The notes under the pieces: generated by a model
Databases searched by the model: none
Seen by the model: only the letters and a program-made list of their open reading frames with translations
Told to the model about the DNA's origin: nothing
Position numbers and translations under genes: made by a program
Shown: piece by piece, positions 25,879 to 33,177 of the stretch
How positions within the stretch are numbered: the stretch's first letter is position 1
Layout: each line of letters starts with the position of its first letter
Assembly (NCBI RefSeq): GCF_000472965.1
Contig: NZ_AXAU01000002.1
Location: 416,751-480,750 of the forward strand
DNA length: 64,000 nt
Direction of reading: 5' to 3'
DNA from: Bradyrhizobium murdochi
Lineage (GTDB): Bacteria; Pseudomonadota; Alphaproteobacteria; Rhizobiales; Xanthobacteraceae

Positions 25879-26895
25879 TCAGGCAGGACGCGCCTCAATC
25901 AGATTGAAGCGGCCGGCCGGATAGCTCATGACCAGATCGAAGCCGCTCTGATCGAGCAATTCGCGGTACTGTCGCTCGGTGCGCTCGAGCCCTCCGGGCC
26001 CGCGAAGCATGTTCAGATCGCTCAACGCCTGCTCCTTGTCGTCGTCAGCCATGGATGGCCTCTCCGGCATCAGCCGTTCCACCAGAAGCAGCTTGCCTTC
26101 GGCGGGGAGCGCCTTGCGACAGCTTTGCAGGATCGTGACACTGCGCGCATCATCCCAGTCGTGAATGATGCTCTTGAGAATGATCGCATCAGCGATCGTC
26201 GGCACGGCCTTGAAGAAATCGCCGGCCACAAATTCCACGCGGTCATCGACACCGATTTGCCTGAGATGCTTGCTCGCGGCCTCGGCACATCTCGGAAGGT
26301 CGAAAACAGTTCCGCGCAGTTTCCGGTTTTGCTGCGCGATGGCGCCGAGCAATTCGCCGGATCCGCCGCCTACGTCCATCAAGTGGCGTATCCCGCTGAA
26401 GTCATAGGACTGAAGGACATTCGGTGTGACAAGACGGGTAAGCTCCACCATCGCCACGTTGAACTTGTCCACAATGTCCGGCGTCCGGCCCATCAGCTCG
26501 AAACTGTCATCGATGCCTTGCAGTTGCGCTGCGGTCTTGCCGGTCATGATGGATTCAAGCATTCCGCTCCAGGATTTTGAGATCAGTTCGGTCTCAAGGA
26601 TTGCCCAGCCCTTGACCGAATGCTTCGCGGAGCTATCGAGGCAGGCACCCATGTCCGTCAACGCATAGCGATCTTCGCCGCTACGCGAACAGATGCCCAG
26701 GGTGGAAAGCGCGGTGAGCAGGCGGCCAAGCGCTCGTTCATCTGCCCCGGTTGCCTTGGCGAGTTTGCCGACCGTCTGCGGTCCGTAGCTCAACAACTCG
26801 GCGAGCCCGAGTTTGGCCGCGACATAGATCACCGCCGTAACACGTTGCGACTGGATCAAATCGAAAAGCCTGAGGGCCGATACTTGAGATGACAT
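25879..26895 (-). CDS. O-methyltransferase family 2 protein
   Basis: A 338-residue SAM-dependent methyltransferase. The N-terminal winged-helix dimerisation domain (about 10-90) is followed by motif I DVGGGSGELLGAIAQ (about 174-188), the acidic FDLP loop, AGDFF, and the IIHDWDDARSVTIL segment (about 244-257) with the His that serves as general base in many O-methyltransferases. It resembles acetylserotonin/hydroxyneurosporene-type enzymes. The acceptor is unknown. It is the only gene on this strand in the neighbourhood. Confidence 0.88.
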   Translation of the reverse strand: MSSQVSALRLFDLIQSQRVTAVIYVAAKLGLAELLSYGPQTVGKLAKATGADERALGRLLTALSTLGICSRSGEDRYALTDMGACLDSSAKHSVKGWAILETELISKSWSGMLESIMTGKTAAQLQGIDDSFELMGRTPDIVDKFNVAMVELTRLVTPNVLQSYDFSGIRHLMDVGGGSGELLGAIAQQNRKLRGTVFDLPRCAEAASKHLRQIGVDDRVEFVAGDFFKAVPTIADAIILKSIIHDWDDARSVTILQSCRKALPAEGKLLLVERLMPERPSMADDDKEQALSDLNMLRGPGGLERTERQYRELLDQSGFDLVMSYPAGRFNLIEARPA

Positions 26896-27114
26896 CGCGC
26901 CTCCTGTTGTCGTGATTGTTGATCTCCCTGCGGATTGCCAAGCGCTGCTTGGAAACTGAGTCGGCGCTGCGGCTTTAGCCCGGCCACCTCCAGTGCGAGG
27001 CGGCAGCCATTCGCTCCGACAACGCCTGCAAGCATGTCCATCCGGCTTGCGCGCTTGACCCGCGGTAAAGGGTGGCGCCTAAGCGGGATAGGCGAAATGA
27101 ACCAATTCACAAAA

Positions 27115-27125
27115 CCTATGTATAC
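27115..27125. promoter_or_regulatory. Operator-like box 1 of the Rieske operon
   Basis: CCTATGTATAC, repeated without change at 27179-27189. It lies just upstream of the TATAAT at 27137. GTATAC is the core of GntR-type operators (for example TTGTATACAA in Bacillus GntR), and a GntR regulator is encoded in the operon, so it is a good candidate for autoregulatory binding. Confidence 0.55.
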
Positions 27126-27178
27126 TTTTACGGTATTATAATATGTCAAAATCGAGCCAATTTGCCATCGGATCGCGT

Positions 27179-27189
27179 CCTATGTATAC
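27179..27189. promoter_or_regulatory. Operator-like box 2 of the Rieske operon
   Basis: Second identical CCTATGTATAC, 64 bases downstream of box 1. Extended by an A to the palindrome TGTATACA (27183-27190). Located between the presumed start of transcription and the Rieske gene ribosome-binding site, a usual place for a repressor. Confidence 0.55.
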
Positions 27190-27219
27190 AAACTGCACTC
27201 AGTCCGAAGGAGTGCAGCC

Positions 27220-28269
27220 ATGCCGTCCTCATTTCCCCTCAATGCCTGGTACGCCGCCGCCTGGGACGTCGACATCAGGCGCGCGCTGTTTCCGCGCACG
27301 ATCTGCGGCAAGCATGTCGTGATGTACCGCCAGTCCAACGGGCGGGTCTGCGCGCTGGAGGACGCCTGCTGGCACCGCCTGGTGCCGCTCTCGAAGGGAC
27401 GGCTCGACGGCGATACAGTCGTCTGCGGCTATCACGGGCTGAAATTCAATGCGCAGGGCCGCTGCACCTACATGCCCTCGCAGGAGACCATCAATCCTTC
27501 CGCCTGCGTGCGTTCCTACCCCGTGGTCGAGCGCCATCGCTTCATCTGGCTGTGGATGGGCGATCCGGCACTCGCTGACCCTGCGCTGGTGCCTGACATG
27601 CACTGGAACGACAACCCGACCTGGGCGGGCGACGGCAAGACCATTCACGTCAAATGCGATTACCGCCTCGTGGTCGATAATCTGATGGACCTCACCCACG
27701 AAACCTTCGTGCACGGCTCCAGCATCGGCAATGATCACGTGGCCGAAGCCCCGTTCGACGTCACCCATGGCGACAAGACGGTCACCGTGACGCGCTGGAT
27801 GAAGGGTATCGACGCGCCGCCGTTCTGGGCCGCGCAGTTGCAGAAGCCGGGCCCGGTCGACCGCTGGCAGATCATCCATTTCCAGGCGCCAGGCACCGTC
27901 AACATCGACGTCGGCGTGGCGCCCGCCGGCACAGGCGCGCCGGAAGGCGACCGCTCGCAGGGCGTCAACGGCTTTGTGCTCAACACCATGACGCCGGAGA
28001 CAGCGACTACCTGTCATTATTTCTGGGCCTTCGTGCGCAACTACCGGACATCGGAGCAGCGGCTGACCACCGAAATTCGCGAAGGCGTGTCAAACATCTT
28101 CCACGAAGATGAAATCATCCTCGAAGCGCAGCAGCGTGCGATGGACGAGAATCCGGACCGCACCTTCTACAACCTCAACATCGATGCCGGCGCGATGTGG
28201 GCGCGGCGCGTGATCGACCGGATGGTGGCGCGCGAGAGCGCACCGCAGACCATGCAAGCTGCGGAGTGA
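27220..28269 (+). CDS. vanA: Rieske non-haem iron oxygenase, vanillate O-demethylase oxygenase type
   Basis: A 349-residue terminal oxygenase. The Rieske cluster ligands are Cys50-x-His52 (CWH) and Cys69-x2-His72 (CGYH). The mononuclear iron motif is in VDNLMDLTHETFVHG (about 151-165), with His-His and a later Asp. Such enzymes demethylate aryl methyl ethers, for instance vanillate to protocatechuate. ATG follows GAAGGAG. The substrate is inferred from the vanA-like fold and the VanB-like partner, and related aromatic acids remain possible. Confidence 0.85.
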   Translation: MPSSFPLNAWYAAAWDVDIRRALFPRTICGKHVVMYRQSNGRVCALEDACWHRLVPLSKGRLDGDTVVCGYHGLKFNAQGRCTYMPSQETINPSACVRSYPVVERHRFIWLWMGDPALADPALVPDMHWNDNPTWAGDGKTIHVKCDYRLVVDNLMDLTHETFVHGSSIGNDHVAEAPFDVTHGDKTVTVTRWMKGIDAPPFWAAQLQKPGPVDRWQIIHFQAPGTVNIDVGVAPAGTGAPEGDRSQGVNGFVLNTMTPETATTCHYFWAFVRNYRTSEQRLTTEIREGVSNIFHEDEIILEAQQRAMDENPDRTFYNLNIDAGAMWARRVIDRMVARESAPQTMQAAE

Positions 28270-28273
28270 GGAA

Positions 28274-29026
28274 ATGAGCGAGCGCGACGCCGAACGTTCC
28301 GTGTCGCAGACCGTGCGGGCGCAGCTCGCGCTGCGCGACATGATCCTGTCCGGGCGGCTGCGCCCGGGCGAGCGCATCAGCGAATTGCAGGCGGTCGACA
28401 TCACCGGCGTTTCGCGGACCCCGGTACGGCTGGCGCTGGTCCGGCTGGAGGATGAAGGCCTGCTGCAGGCGATCCCGTCCGGCGGCTTCATGGTGAAAGC
28501 CTTCACCGAGCGCGACATTCTGGATTCGATCGAACTGCGCGGCACGCTGGAGGGCCTCGCCGCGCGCTTTGCGGCCGAGCGTGGCGTCAGCGCACGCAGC
28601 CTTGAACCGCTCAAGGAGTGCCTTGCCGATCTCGACCAACTGGTTCGGCAGGACCCGATTTCGGTCGAAGCCTTTTCCGCCTATGTGACGATGAACGCGC
28701 GGTTTCACGCGCTGCTGAACGAATTGTCCGCCAGCGCGCCGCTGATCCGAGAGATCGACCGCGTCTCGGCGCTGCCGTTCGCTTCGCCAAGCGCATTCGT
28801 GATGGCGCAGTCGGCGCTTCCCGAAGCGCACCAGATCCTGCTGATCGGGCAGGATCATCACCGCATCGTGGTCGATGCGATCGAGAACCGCGAGGGCGCG
28901 CGCGCCGAAGCCGTGATGCGCGAACATTCCCGCCTCGCCGCGCGCAACCTGCGGCTCGCGATCCGAAACCGCACGCATCTCGATTTGCTGCCCGCGCTCG
29001 CCCTTTTGAAATCGCCAGTCGAATAG
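28274..29026 (+). CDS. vanR: GntR family regulator with FCD domain, VanR-like
   Basis: A 250-residue transcription factor. The N-terminal winged helix (about 15-76, ISELQAVDITGVSRTPVRLALVRLEDEGLL) is followed by an FCD ligand-binding domain (about 88-230), with metal-ligand candidates in NARFHALL and HHRIVVDAI. It is placed between the oxygenase and reductase genes (4 bases after one, 9 bases before the other), so it is a member of the operon it probably controls through the CCTATGTATAC boxes. Ligand is probably the aromatic substrate. Confidence 0.87.
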   Translation: MSERDAERSVSQTVRAQLALRDMILSGRLRPGERISELQAVDITGVSRTPVRLALVRLEDEGLLQAIPSGGFMVKAFTERDILDSIELRGTLEGLAARFAAERGVSARSLEPLKECLADLDQLVRQDPISVEAFSAYVTMNARFHALLNELSASAPLIREIDRVSALPFASPSAFVMAQSALPEAHQILLIGQDHHRIVVDAIENREGARAEAVMREHSRLAARNLRLAIRNRTHLDLLPALALLKSPVE

Positions 29027-29035
29027 AGATAGCCC

Positions 29036-30016
29036 ATGCGTTTTGCCGAGCAGTGGAGCTGGTGCACCGTCGAATCGATCCGCGACGTGACGCCGACGAT
29101 CCGCGAATTCCGCCTGCGCCCCGAGAGCGGTCATGTCACGCCCTACCCGGCAGGCAGCCATATCGGCGTCTCCGTGCTGATCGATGGACAGCCGGCGCGC
29201 CGCTCCTATTCGCTGGTGGAGAACAGCGACGCCGGCACTTATCGCATCGCGGTGCGGCTGGCGCCGGACAGCCGCGGCGGCTCGCGCGGCATGTGGAATT
29301 TGCGAGCTGGCGCGCGGATCGAAATCTGCAACCCAAGCTCGCTGCTTGAGATCGACTGGACGCGGCGAAATTATTGCCTGATCGCCGGCGGCATCGGCAT
29401 CACGCCGATGACAGGCATCGCAGCCGCACTCCGCCGCAGAAATATCGACGCCCCGCTGCATTATGCCGTGAAATCGCGCGGCGACGCGGCCTTCCTGGGC
29501 GAACTGACGACGCTGCTCGGCGACCGGCTGAACGTCTACGCCTCCGATGAGGGCGCGCGGCTCGATCTCGAAACCACCTTCCGTGCACTGCCGGACGACG
29601 CCATCGCCGTCATCTGCGGGCCGATGCGGATGCTCGAAGCTGCGCGGCGCGCCTGGAATGACTTAGGCCGCGCGCCCGCCGATCTCCGCTACGAGACTTT
29701 CGGCTCCAGCGGGTTGAAGCCGACAGCGGAATTCCGCGTGCGGCTGAAGGATACCGACATCGAATTGATCGTGCCGCAAAACAGCTCGATGCTGGATGCG
29801 CTGAACGGCGCCGGCTTCGAGGTGATATCGGACTGTCAGCGCGGCGAATGCGGCGTCTGCGCCCTCGACGTCGTCGCCGTCGAGGGCGAGATCGACCATC
29901 GCGACGTGTTCTTCAGCGATCAGCAGAAGCAGGACAACCGCAAGATCTGCCCGTGCGTGTCGCGCGCGATCGGTGTCGTGACGATCGATACGCTGTACCG
30001 GGCTGAGGCTGTCTAG
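29036..30016 (+). CDS. vanB: Vanillate O-demethylase type reductase (oxidoreductase with [2Fe-2S])
   Basis: A 326-residue electron-transfer protein of the PDR/VanB family. An FMN-type domain with RRSYSLVE (about 55-62) is followed by the NAD-binding GGIGITPMTGIAAAL (about 117-131), and a plant-type ferredoxin domain with ligands in CQRGECGVCALDV (about 265-277) and NRKICPC. It moves electrons from NAD(P)H to the Rieske oxygenase encoded two genes upstream. Co-transcription is clear from spacing. Confidence 0.9.
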   Translation: MRFAEQWSWCTVESIRDVTPTIREFRLRPESGHVTPYPAGSHIGVSVLIDGQPARRSYSLVENSDAGTYRIAVRLAPDSRGGSRGMWNLRAGARIEICNPSSLLEIDWTRRNYCLIAGGIGITPMTGIAAALRRRNIDAPLHYAVKSRGDAAFLGELTTLLGDRLNVYASDEGARLDLETTFRALPDDAIAVICGPMRMLEAARRAWNDLGRAPADLRYETFGSSGLKPTAEFRVRLKDTDIELIVPQNSSMLDALNGAGFEVISDCQRGECGVCALDVVAVEGEIDHRDVFFSDQQKQDNRKICPCVSRAIGVVTIDTLYRAEAV

Positions 30017-30017
30017 T

Positions 30018-30722
30018 TTAGCGCTCGGACAGGCGGATTATCTGGCGCCCGTTATTCATCGCCTTGAGATTGTTGACGTACTCCTCAGGGCGCTGCCAGC
30101 GGTGAGGAACTTTCAATCCCATGAAATCCGCGATGTCACCGATGAACGCAGTGCAATTGGTTGTTTCGGCGTTCCAGACCGGTGAACTCGCCTGTAATTT
30201 CTTGATGTATGCGAAAACCCTTTTTGCGTCCGGCTCATTCAAGTAAACGCGATAGCTAGCGGTCAAGTACTGCGGATCAAGATCGCCATAGCTTGCCGCG
30301 GTTTCGGACGGCACCCACATCAAATGACCAAGTACATAAGCCGCGGTGTCTCCCGCAGGGGTAAGGCCCGCGACTTCAACTGCTCGCTCGCTTGTCTTCC
30401 CAAACCAGACGAAAGCGTGTCCCCAGCTCGCCGCCGTCCTGGCTCTGAAATCAACGTAATACGGGCCCTTTGCTGATCCCGATCTCGGCTTTCGAGTCGA
30501 CTGTGGCGTCGATTTCGATTCAATGGGCGCTTCACTGGAAACAAGCGCGCTCGCGGCGGCGGTGCGCTTGTGGACCTCCCGTTTCTGGGAAATGAAACGT
30601 TCCGAGCGAGCGCGACTGTCAATCTCGCGTGCCGAAGCTGATTGGATGTTGCACTGGAGCAAGACAGCGAGTGTGAATCCCGCAAGCAAGCATATTCCCA
30701 ACCCCTTCGGCCGATTTGCCAC
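30018..30722 (-). CDS. Secreted protein with predicted permuted papain-like (LRAT/NlpC-type) domain
   Basis: A 234-residue protein with a signal peptide (MANRPKGLGICLLAGFTLAVLLQCNIQSASA). A basic linker (30-85) leads to a domain with TAASWGHAFVWFGK (His about 102) and, 80 residues later, NAETTNCTAFIGDIADFMGL (Cys about 188). The His-before-Cys order is that of circularly permuted NlpC/P60 or LRAT-like proteins, which act on lipids or peptidoglycan. This assignment is inference from pattern only. The gene starts the accessory stretch and its GC is lower than its neighbours. Confidence 0.6.
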   Translation of the reverse strand: MANRPKGLGICLLAGFTLAVLLQCNIQSASAREIDSRARSERFISQKREVHKRTAAASALVSSEAPIESKSTPQSTRKPRSGSAKGPYYVDFRARTAASWGHAFVWFGKTSERAVEVAGLTPAGDTAAYVLGHLMWVPSETAASYGDLDPQYLTASYRVYLNEPDAKRVFAYIKKLQASSPVWNAETTNCTAFIGDIADFMGLKVPHRWQRPEEYVNNLKAMNNGRQIIRLSER

Positions 30723-30774
30723 GCTTCGCCCTTCAACTGTCGACGATAAAGGTCAGATTCAGCGAGACCTTAAG

Positions 30775-30966
30775 TCAATACCGCGTATAGGGCCGCGGCG
30801 GCGCGACAGGCGTCTTGCCGATTGGGGTCTTCCCGATTGGGGTCTTGCCAATCGGCATCTTGCCGATTTGGGCCGTCTGATAGACGGGCTGTCGGCGCGG
30901 AATGTCGGCAGCACCAGCGGCAGTCACCACGGCAAGCGTTGCACCGACAACAATCACAGTCTTCAT
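30775..30966 (-). CDS. Small secreted PIGKT-repeat protein
   Basis: A 63-residue protein from ATG 30966. The signal peptide MKTVIVVGATLAVVTAAGAA is followed by DIPRRQPVYQTAQ and then about four tandem copies of a pentapeptide (IGKMP, IGKTP x3), ending in a Pro-rich tail. The matching 15-base DNA repeat is at 30812-30871. It probably varies in copy number between strains. Exported; function unknown. Confidence 0.65.
   Translation of the reverse strand: MKTVIVVGATLAVVTAAGAADIPRRQPVYQTAQIGKMPIGKTPIGKTPIGKTPVAPPRPYTRY
30812..30871. repeat. Four tandem 15-base repeats coding for PIGKT
   Basis: GTCTTGCCGATTGGG, GTCTTCCCGATTGGG, GTCTTGCCAATCGGC and ATCTTGCCGATTTGG in a row. Three are within three changes of each other. 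Slippage of this array would change the length of the encoded protein by five residues per unit. Confidence 0.75.
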
Positions 30967-31349
30967 CACGGTACTTTTCCTCCAGGTTAGAAGAAACAAG
31001 GCAGCAAACTGCTGCGCGTTCCCCTCAGACCCGCCGTGAGCATGACCGTCGGAATACGTCTACAGTGCGGCAGATCAGACACGTTCGACGGATAGGTCTG
31101 CAGTGCGGCAGATATGAGACACGTTGGAACCTCACGCCCTATTCGGTCGATGGTGCAATAGCCGAACGTCATTGTCGCGCCAATCCATCCGATGGCGATG
31201 CCATGGCGATATTGACGACGGGCCCACGTTGTTCGGCTTTGGGCAAACTCGGAAGTCCGGAGGTGATCGGCAATAGAGTAACGGAGGCTGCCATGCGGGC
31301 AGCCTCTCTCCATATCTTGAAGCTATCCCCACCCCGCCGCCTGCCCCCG
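30967..31349. other. Gene-poor accessory segment
   Basis: About 380 bases with no gene that I can support. It holds a 38-base tandem duplication at 31058-31125 and pieces of GC-lower DNA. Open frames through it are in poor codon usage and lack ribosome-binding sites. Confidence 0.45.
31058..31125. repeat. Tandem duplication with 38-base period
   Basis: GTCTACAGTGCGGCAGAT (31058-) and GTCTGCAGTGCGGCAGAT (31096-) begin two near-identical units, each ending in AGACACGTT. The first unit is joined to the second by TCGACGGATAG. No coding frame goes through both in a sensible way. Confidence 0.65.
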
Positions 31350-31595
31350 TCATGGAGACTCATCCCAACGTGGAGATGTAACACCAAGGCTCACGCCCAT
31401 CCCGAACTCACGTGTGGGCTTCCGATCGGTCCTTAACAACCGTTGTGCGGCCTCGGCGTTTGTGGCGCAGCGCTCGAGCCAGCGAGCCACGAGAAAATCA
31501 ACCCGCGCGGCAAATCGCCGTTGAGCCGCTGCCAGCACAGCCCTCGCGCCCAAGCTCTGATCGGATGGTCTCTTGACGTCGTTGCGGGCGTTCAT
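31350..31595 (-). CDS. Small hypothetical protein of the accessory segment
   Basis: An 81-residue basic protein from ATG 31595, preceded by a strong GGAGGG site (reverse of CCCTCC at 31600-31605). It is helix-rich with RRFAARVDFLVARWLERCATNAEAAQRLL (about 28-56) and a variable C-terminus. It has no signal peptide and no known domain. The ribosome-binding site supports it. Confidence 0.55.
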   Translation of the reverse strand: MNARNDVKRPSDQSLGARAVLAAAQRRFAARVDFLVARWLERCATNAEAAQRLLRTDRKPTREFGMGVSLGVTSPRWDESP

Positions 31596-31642
31596 CTTGC
31601 CCTCCTGCCGGTTCGGCGGAGGGAGCGGCCCTGCGCCGAGAG

Positions 31643-31789
31643 TTACACTCTTGCTTTGCGGATCAGCCCCGCTTCGAGCTGAAAATTCGGGCCCCACGTC
31701 ATCACGGACATGCACGACCAATCGGCCAGCCGAATAAGCGGCCGGACGCGGACGGCAGTCTCTGCGATGTGTGTGCGTGCGTTGCGCAT
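31643..31789 (-). CDS. Very small hypothetical protein
   Basis: A 48-residue protein from ATG 31789, with GAGGA five bases upstream. Basic, with one Cys. It lies 47 bases before the next small gene on the same strand, so the two may be one transcript. Support is only the ribosome-binding site and arrangement. Confidence 0.35.
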   Translation of the reverse strand: MRNARTHIAETAVRVRPLIRLADWSCMSVMTWGPNFQLEAGLIRKARV

Positions 31790-32188
31790 TACGGTCCTCA
31801 AGAGTGCAGGCAATTTCACCCGCGACAATGTCATGATCTAAACGCAGAGAAAATCCGGCGCGTCAAATGTTTTGTGTTCACGAGGTGCGGGATTTGTTGC
31901 GTGCTAGTAATTTTCGAACGCCAGCGGAGCCGGCTGGGTTCAAAAATTTCAGCCTTTTGTTAGCTGAGGGGAAGTGGCGGTTTACTTCGCCATGTCCGGT
32001 CTACCCCCCGGGGGGCACACACCAATCGGATCGGTATGTCCACCGGCGGTCATTAGCTGAACCTACAGCTCACCTCCGGCACTTCCGTTCGGCCCGCGAG
32101 AGCAGACGTTGCCGATCGTGATCGTTCATGCCGGAGATGGGCCAGAAGCCGACATCGGCCGTTGAACGGATGGTCTTAGCAACCGGAC
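31790..32188. other. Intergenic stretch without a supported gene
   Basis: About 400 bases. I see no gene. It contains fragments such as TCCGGTCTACCCCCCGGGGGG (32008-) that look like remains of an older element, and no clear inverted ends. Confidence 0.4.
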
Positions 32189-32515
32189 TTATCTTGCAGA
32201 CAATGAGGGACGTTCGCGAGCGCGATCAAATTTTCGCTGATTGTCGATCGCGATCCAGGCACAAAGCCATGCCAGACCTACCGGCACGATCTCAAAGAGG
32301 AAGAGCTTCGGATACAATTTATCTTCGAGCAGCCAGCCAAACACGACTAGGTGCACCAAGAAAAACCATAGCGGAGGCAAGAACGCCAGCACCGAAAATA
32401 AGACCGCGCCGTTTCTGAAAAGTCCTCGTCCGAATTTCAACGCTGTTATCGCCGGCAACGTGCTGACGCAGGCGATGCCTAGGTACACTGACAAAATCAC
32501 GAAAGAGCGCAACAT
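32189..32515 (-). CDS. Small polytopic membrane protein
   Basis: A 108-residue protein with three to four hydrophobic segments (about 4-22, 34-62 as a double span, 72-93), and a basic C-terminus (NQRKFDRARERPS). ATG 32515 lacks a good ribosome-binding site, and the GC is lower than the genome. No recognised family. The clear transmembrane pattern is the main argument for coding. Confidence 0.5.
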   Translation of the reverse strand: MLRSFVILSVYLGIACVSTLPAITALKFGRGLFRNGAVLFSVLAFLPPLWFFLVHLVVFGWLLEDKLYPKLFLFEIVPVGLAWLCAWIAIDNQRKFDRARERPSLSAR

Positions 32516-32651
32516 GGAGACGTTCCGGCCTCAGTCCAGCTAATGACGTTTGTAGTCAAGTCCGGTAAACGGAGCATGTTTTTCGTGTGCTCTCGCTAAG
32601 CCACGATTAAGAAATTGTTACCTTGGTGGACCGCTGAAGAGCCTCCGCAGA

Positions 32652-32726
32652 AGTCCGCTTTGGGGTCACGAGCGGTAATACTCCAACTGATCGTAAGATT
32701 TCCGCCTCTCCGTCAGAAGCGGACAT
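32652..32726. repeat. Degenerate inverted repeat (TCCGCTTTGGGG type)
   Basis: AGTCCGCTTTGGGGTCAC at the left and GTCAGAAGCGGACAT at the right are imperfectly mirrored. This is a known motif in Bradyrhizobium intergenic DNA. It precedes the stop of the next minus-strand gene by 25 bases. Confidence 0.4.
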
Positions 32727-32750
32727 CTACGCCTTTATGAGTCCACGCCC

Positions 32751-33161
32751 CTAGAAGAATTCGTCGAGGAACGCCGCCGCTTCGTCCGAGATGCCGGCGA
32801 TCTTGTTCGTTGCCTGACGATAGAACTTGAAATTGAGCTCGGTCTCGGGCCGGCCGTCTTTCCACTCGGTGAAATGCTTGAGCTCGCTCCGCCCCAGCGA
32901 CCGCTTCGCGAGCGCGGTGCGTCTGATGGTGACGCTCACACGTGGTGTTTGCCTGGTGATGCCGCGCATCCTGGCGATCGCTTCGGCTGAAATAACAACG
33001 CCGCGCGCGATAAGGCCCTGCCCGCCCTCGTTCTCGCTCGCGAACACGAAAACCGTGTCGCCTTCGGCGATGTGCTTGCCGCCATACATGGTCTTTTGCG
33101 CTGTCAACGCGAACGTCTTCGGCCGCAGATCGGAAACCTCGGCCTTGATCGCGAACGCCAT
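32751..33161 (-). CDS. Conserved hypothetical protein with possible PUA/EVE-like fold
   Basis: A 136-residue protein (MAFAIKAEVSDLRPKTFALTAQKTMYGGKHIAEGDTVFVFASENEGGQGLIARGVVISAEAI...). The small beta-rich arrangement with a GGQGLIARGVV strand recalls PUA/EVE-type domains that bind modified bases or RNA. This is weak. The C-terminal ISDEAAAFLDEFF is well conserved in rhizobial homologues as far as I recall. It lies 17 bases downstream of the GMC oxidoreductase gene, so it may share a transcript with it. Confidence 0.55.
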   Translation of the reverse strand: MAFAIKAEVSDLRPKTFALTAQKTMYGGKHIAEGDTVFVFASENEGGQGLIARGVVISAEAIARMRGITRQTPRVSVTIRRTALAKRSLGRSELKHFTEWKDGRPETELNFKFYRQATNKIAGISDEAAAFLDEFF

Positions 33162-33177
33162 GCTCCTCGTGCCAATG

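Larger units (their letters stand above)
26896..27219. promoter_or_regulatory. Intergenic control region between the methyltransferase and the Rieske operon
   Basis: About 320 bases with no gene. The right half is AT-rich (27100-27200) and holds the operon promoter and two identical 11-base boxes described separately. A TATAAT at 27137-27142 is the best -10 candidate, with no convincing -35 at the usual spacing, so an activator or an atypical sigma may be used. Confidence 0.5.

Noticed and set aside
30987..31313. 108-codon minus-strand frame in the accessory stretch
   Set aside because: Composition not protein-like, crosses the tandem duplication and lacks a ribosome-binding site.
31867..32121. 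84-codon plus-strand frame in the accessory stretch
   Set aside because: A few protein-like residues at the start only (RDLLRASNFRTPAEPAG), the rest is random; perhaps the remains of a gene but not supportable.
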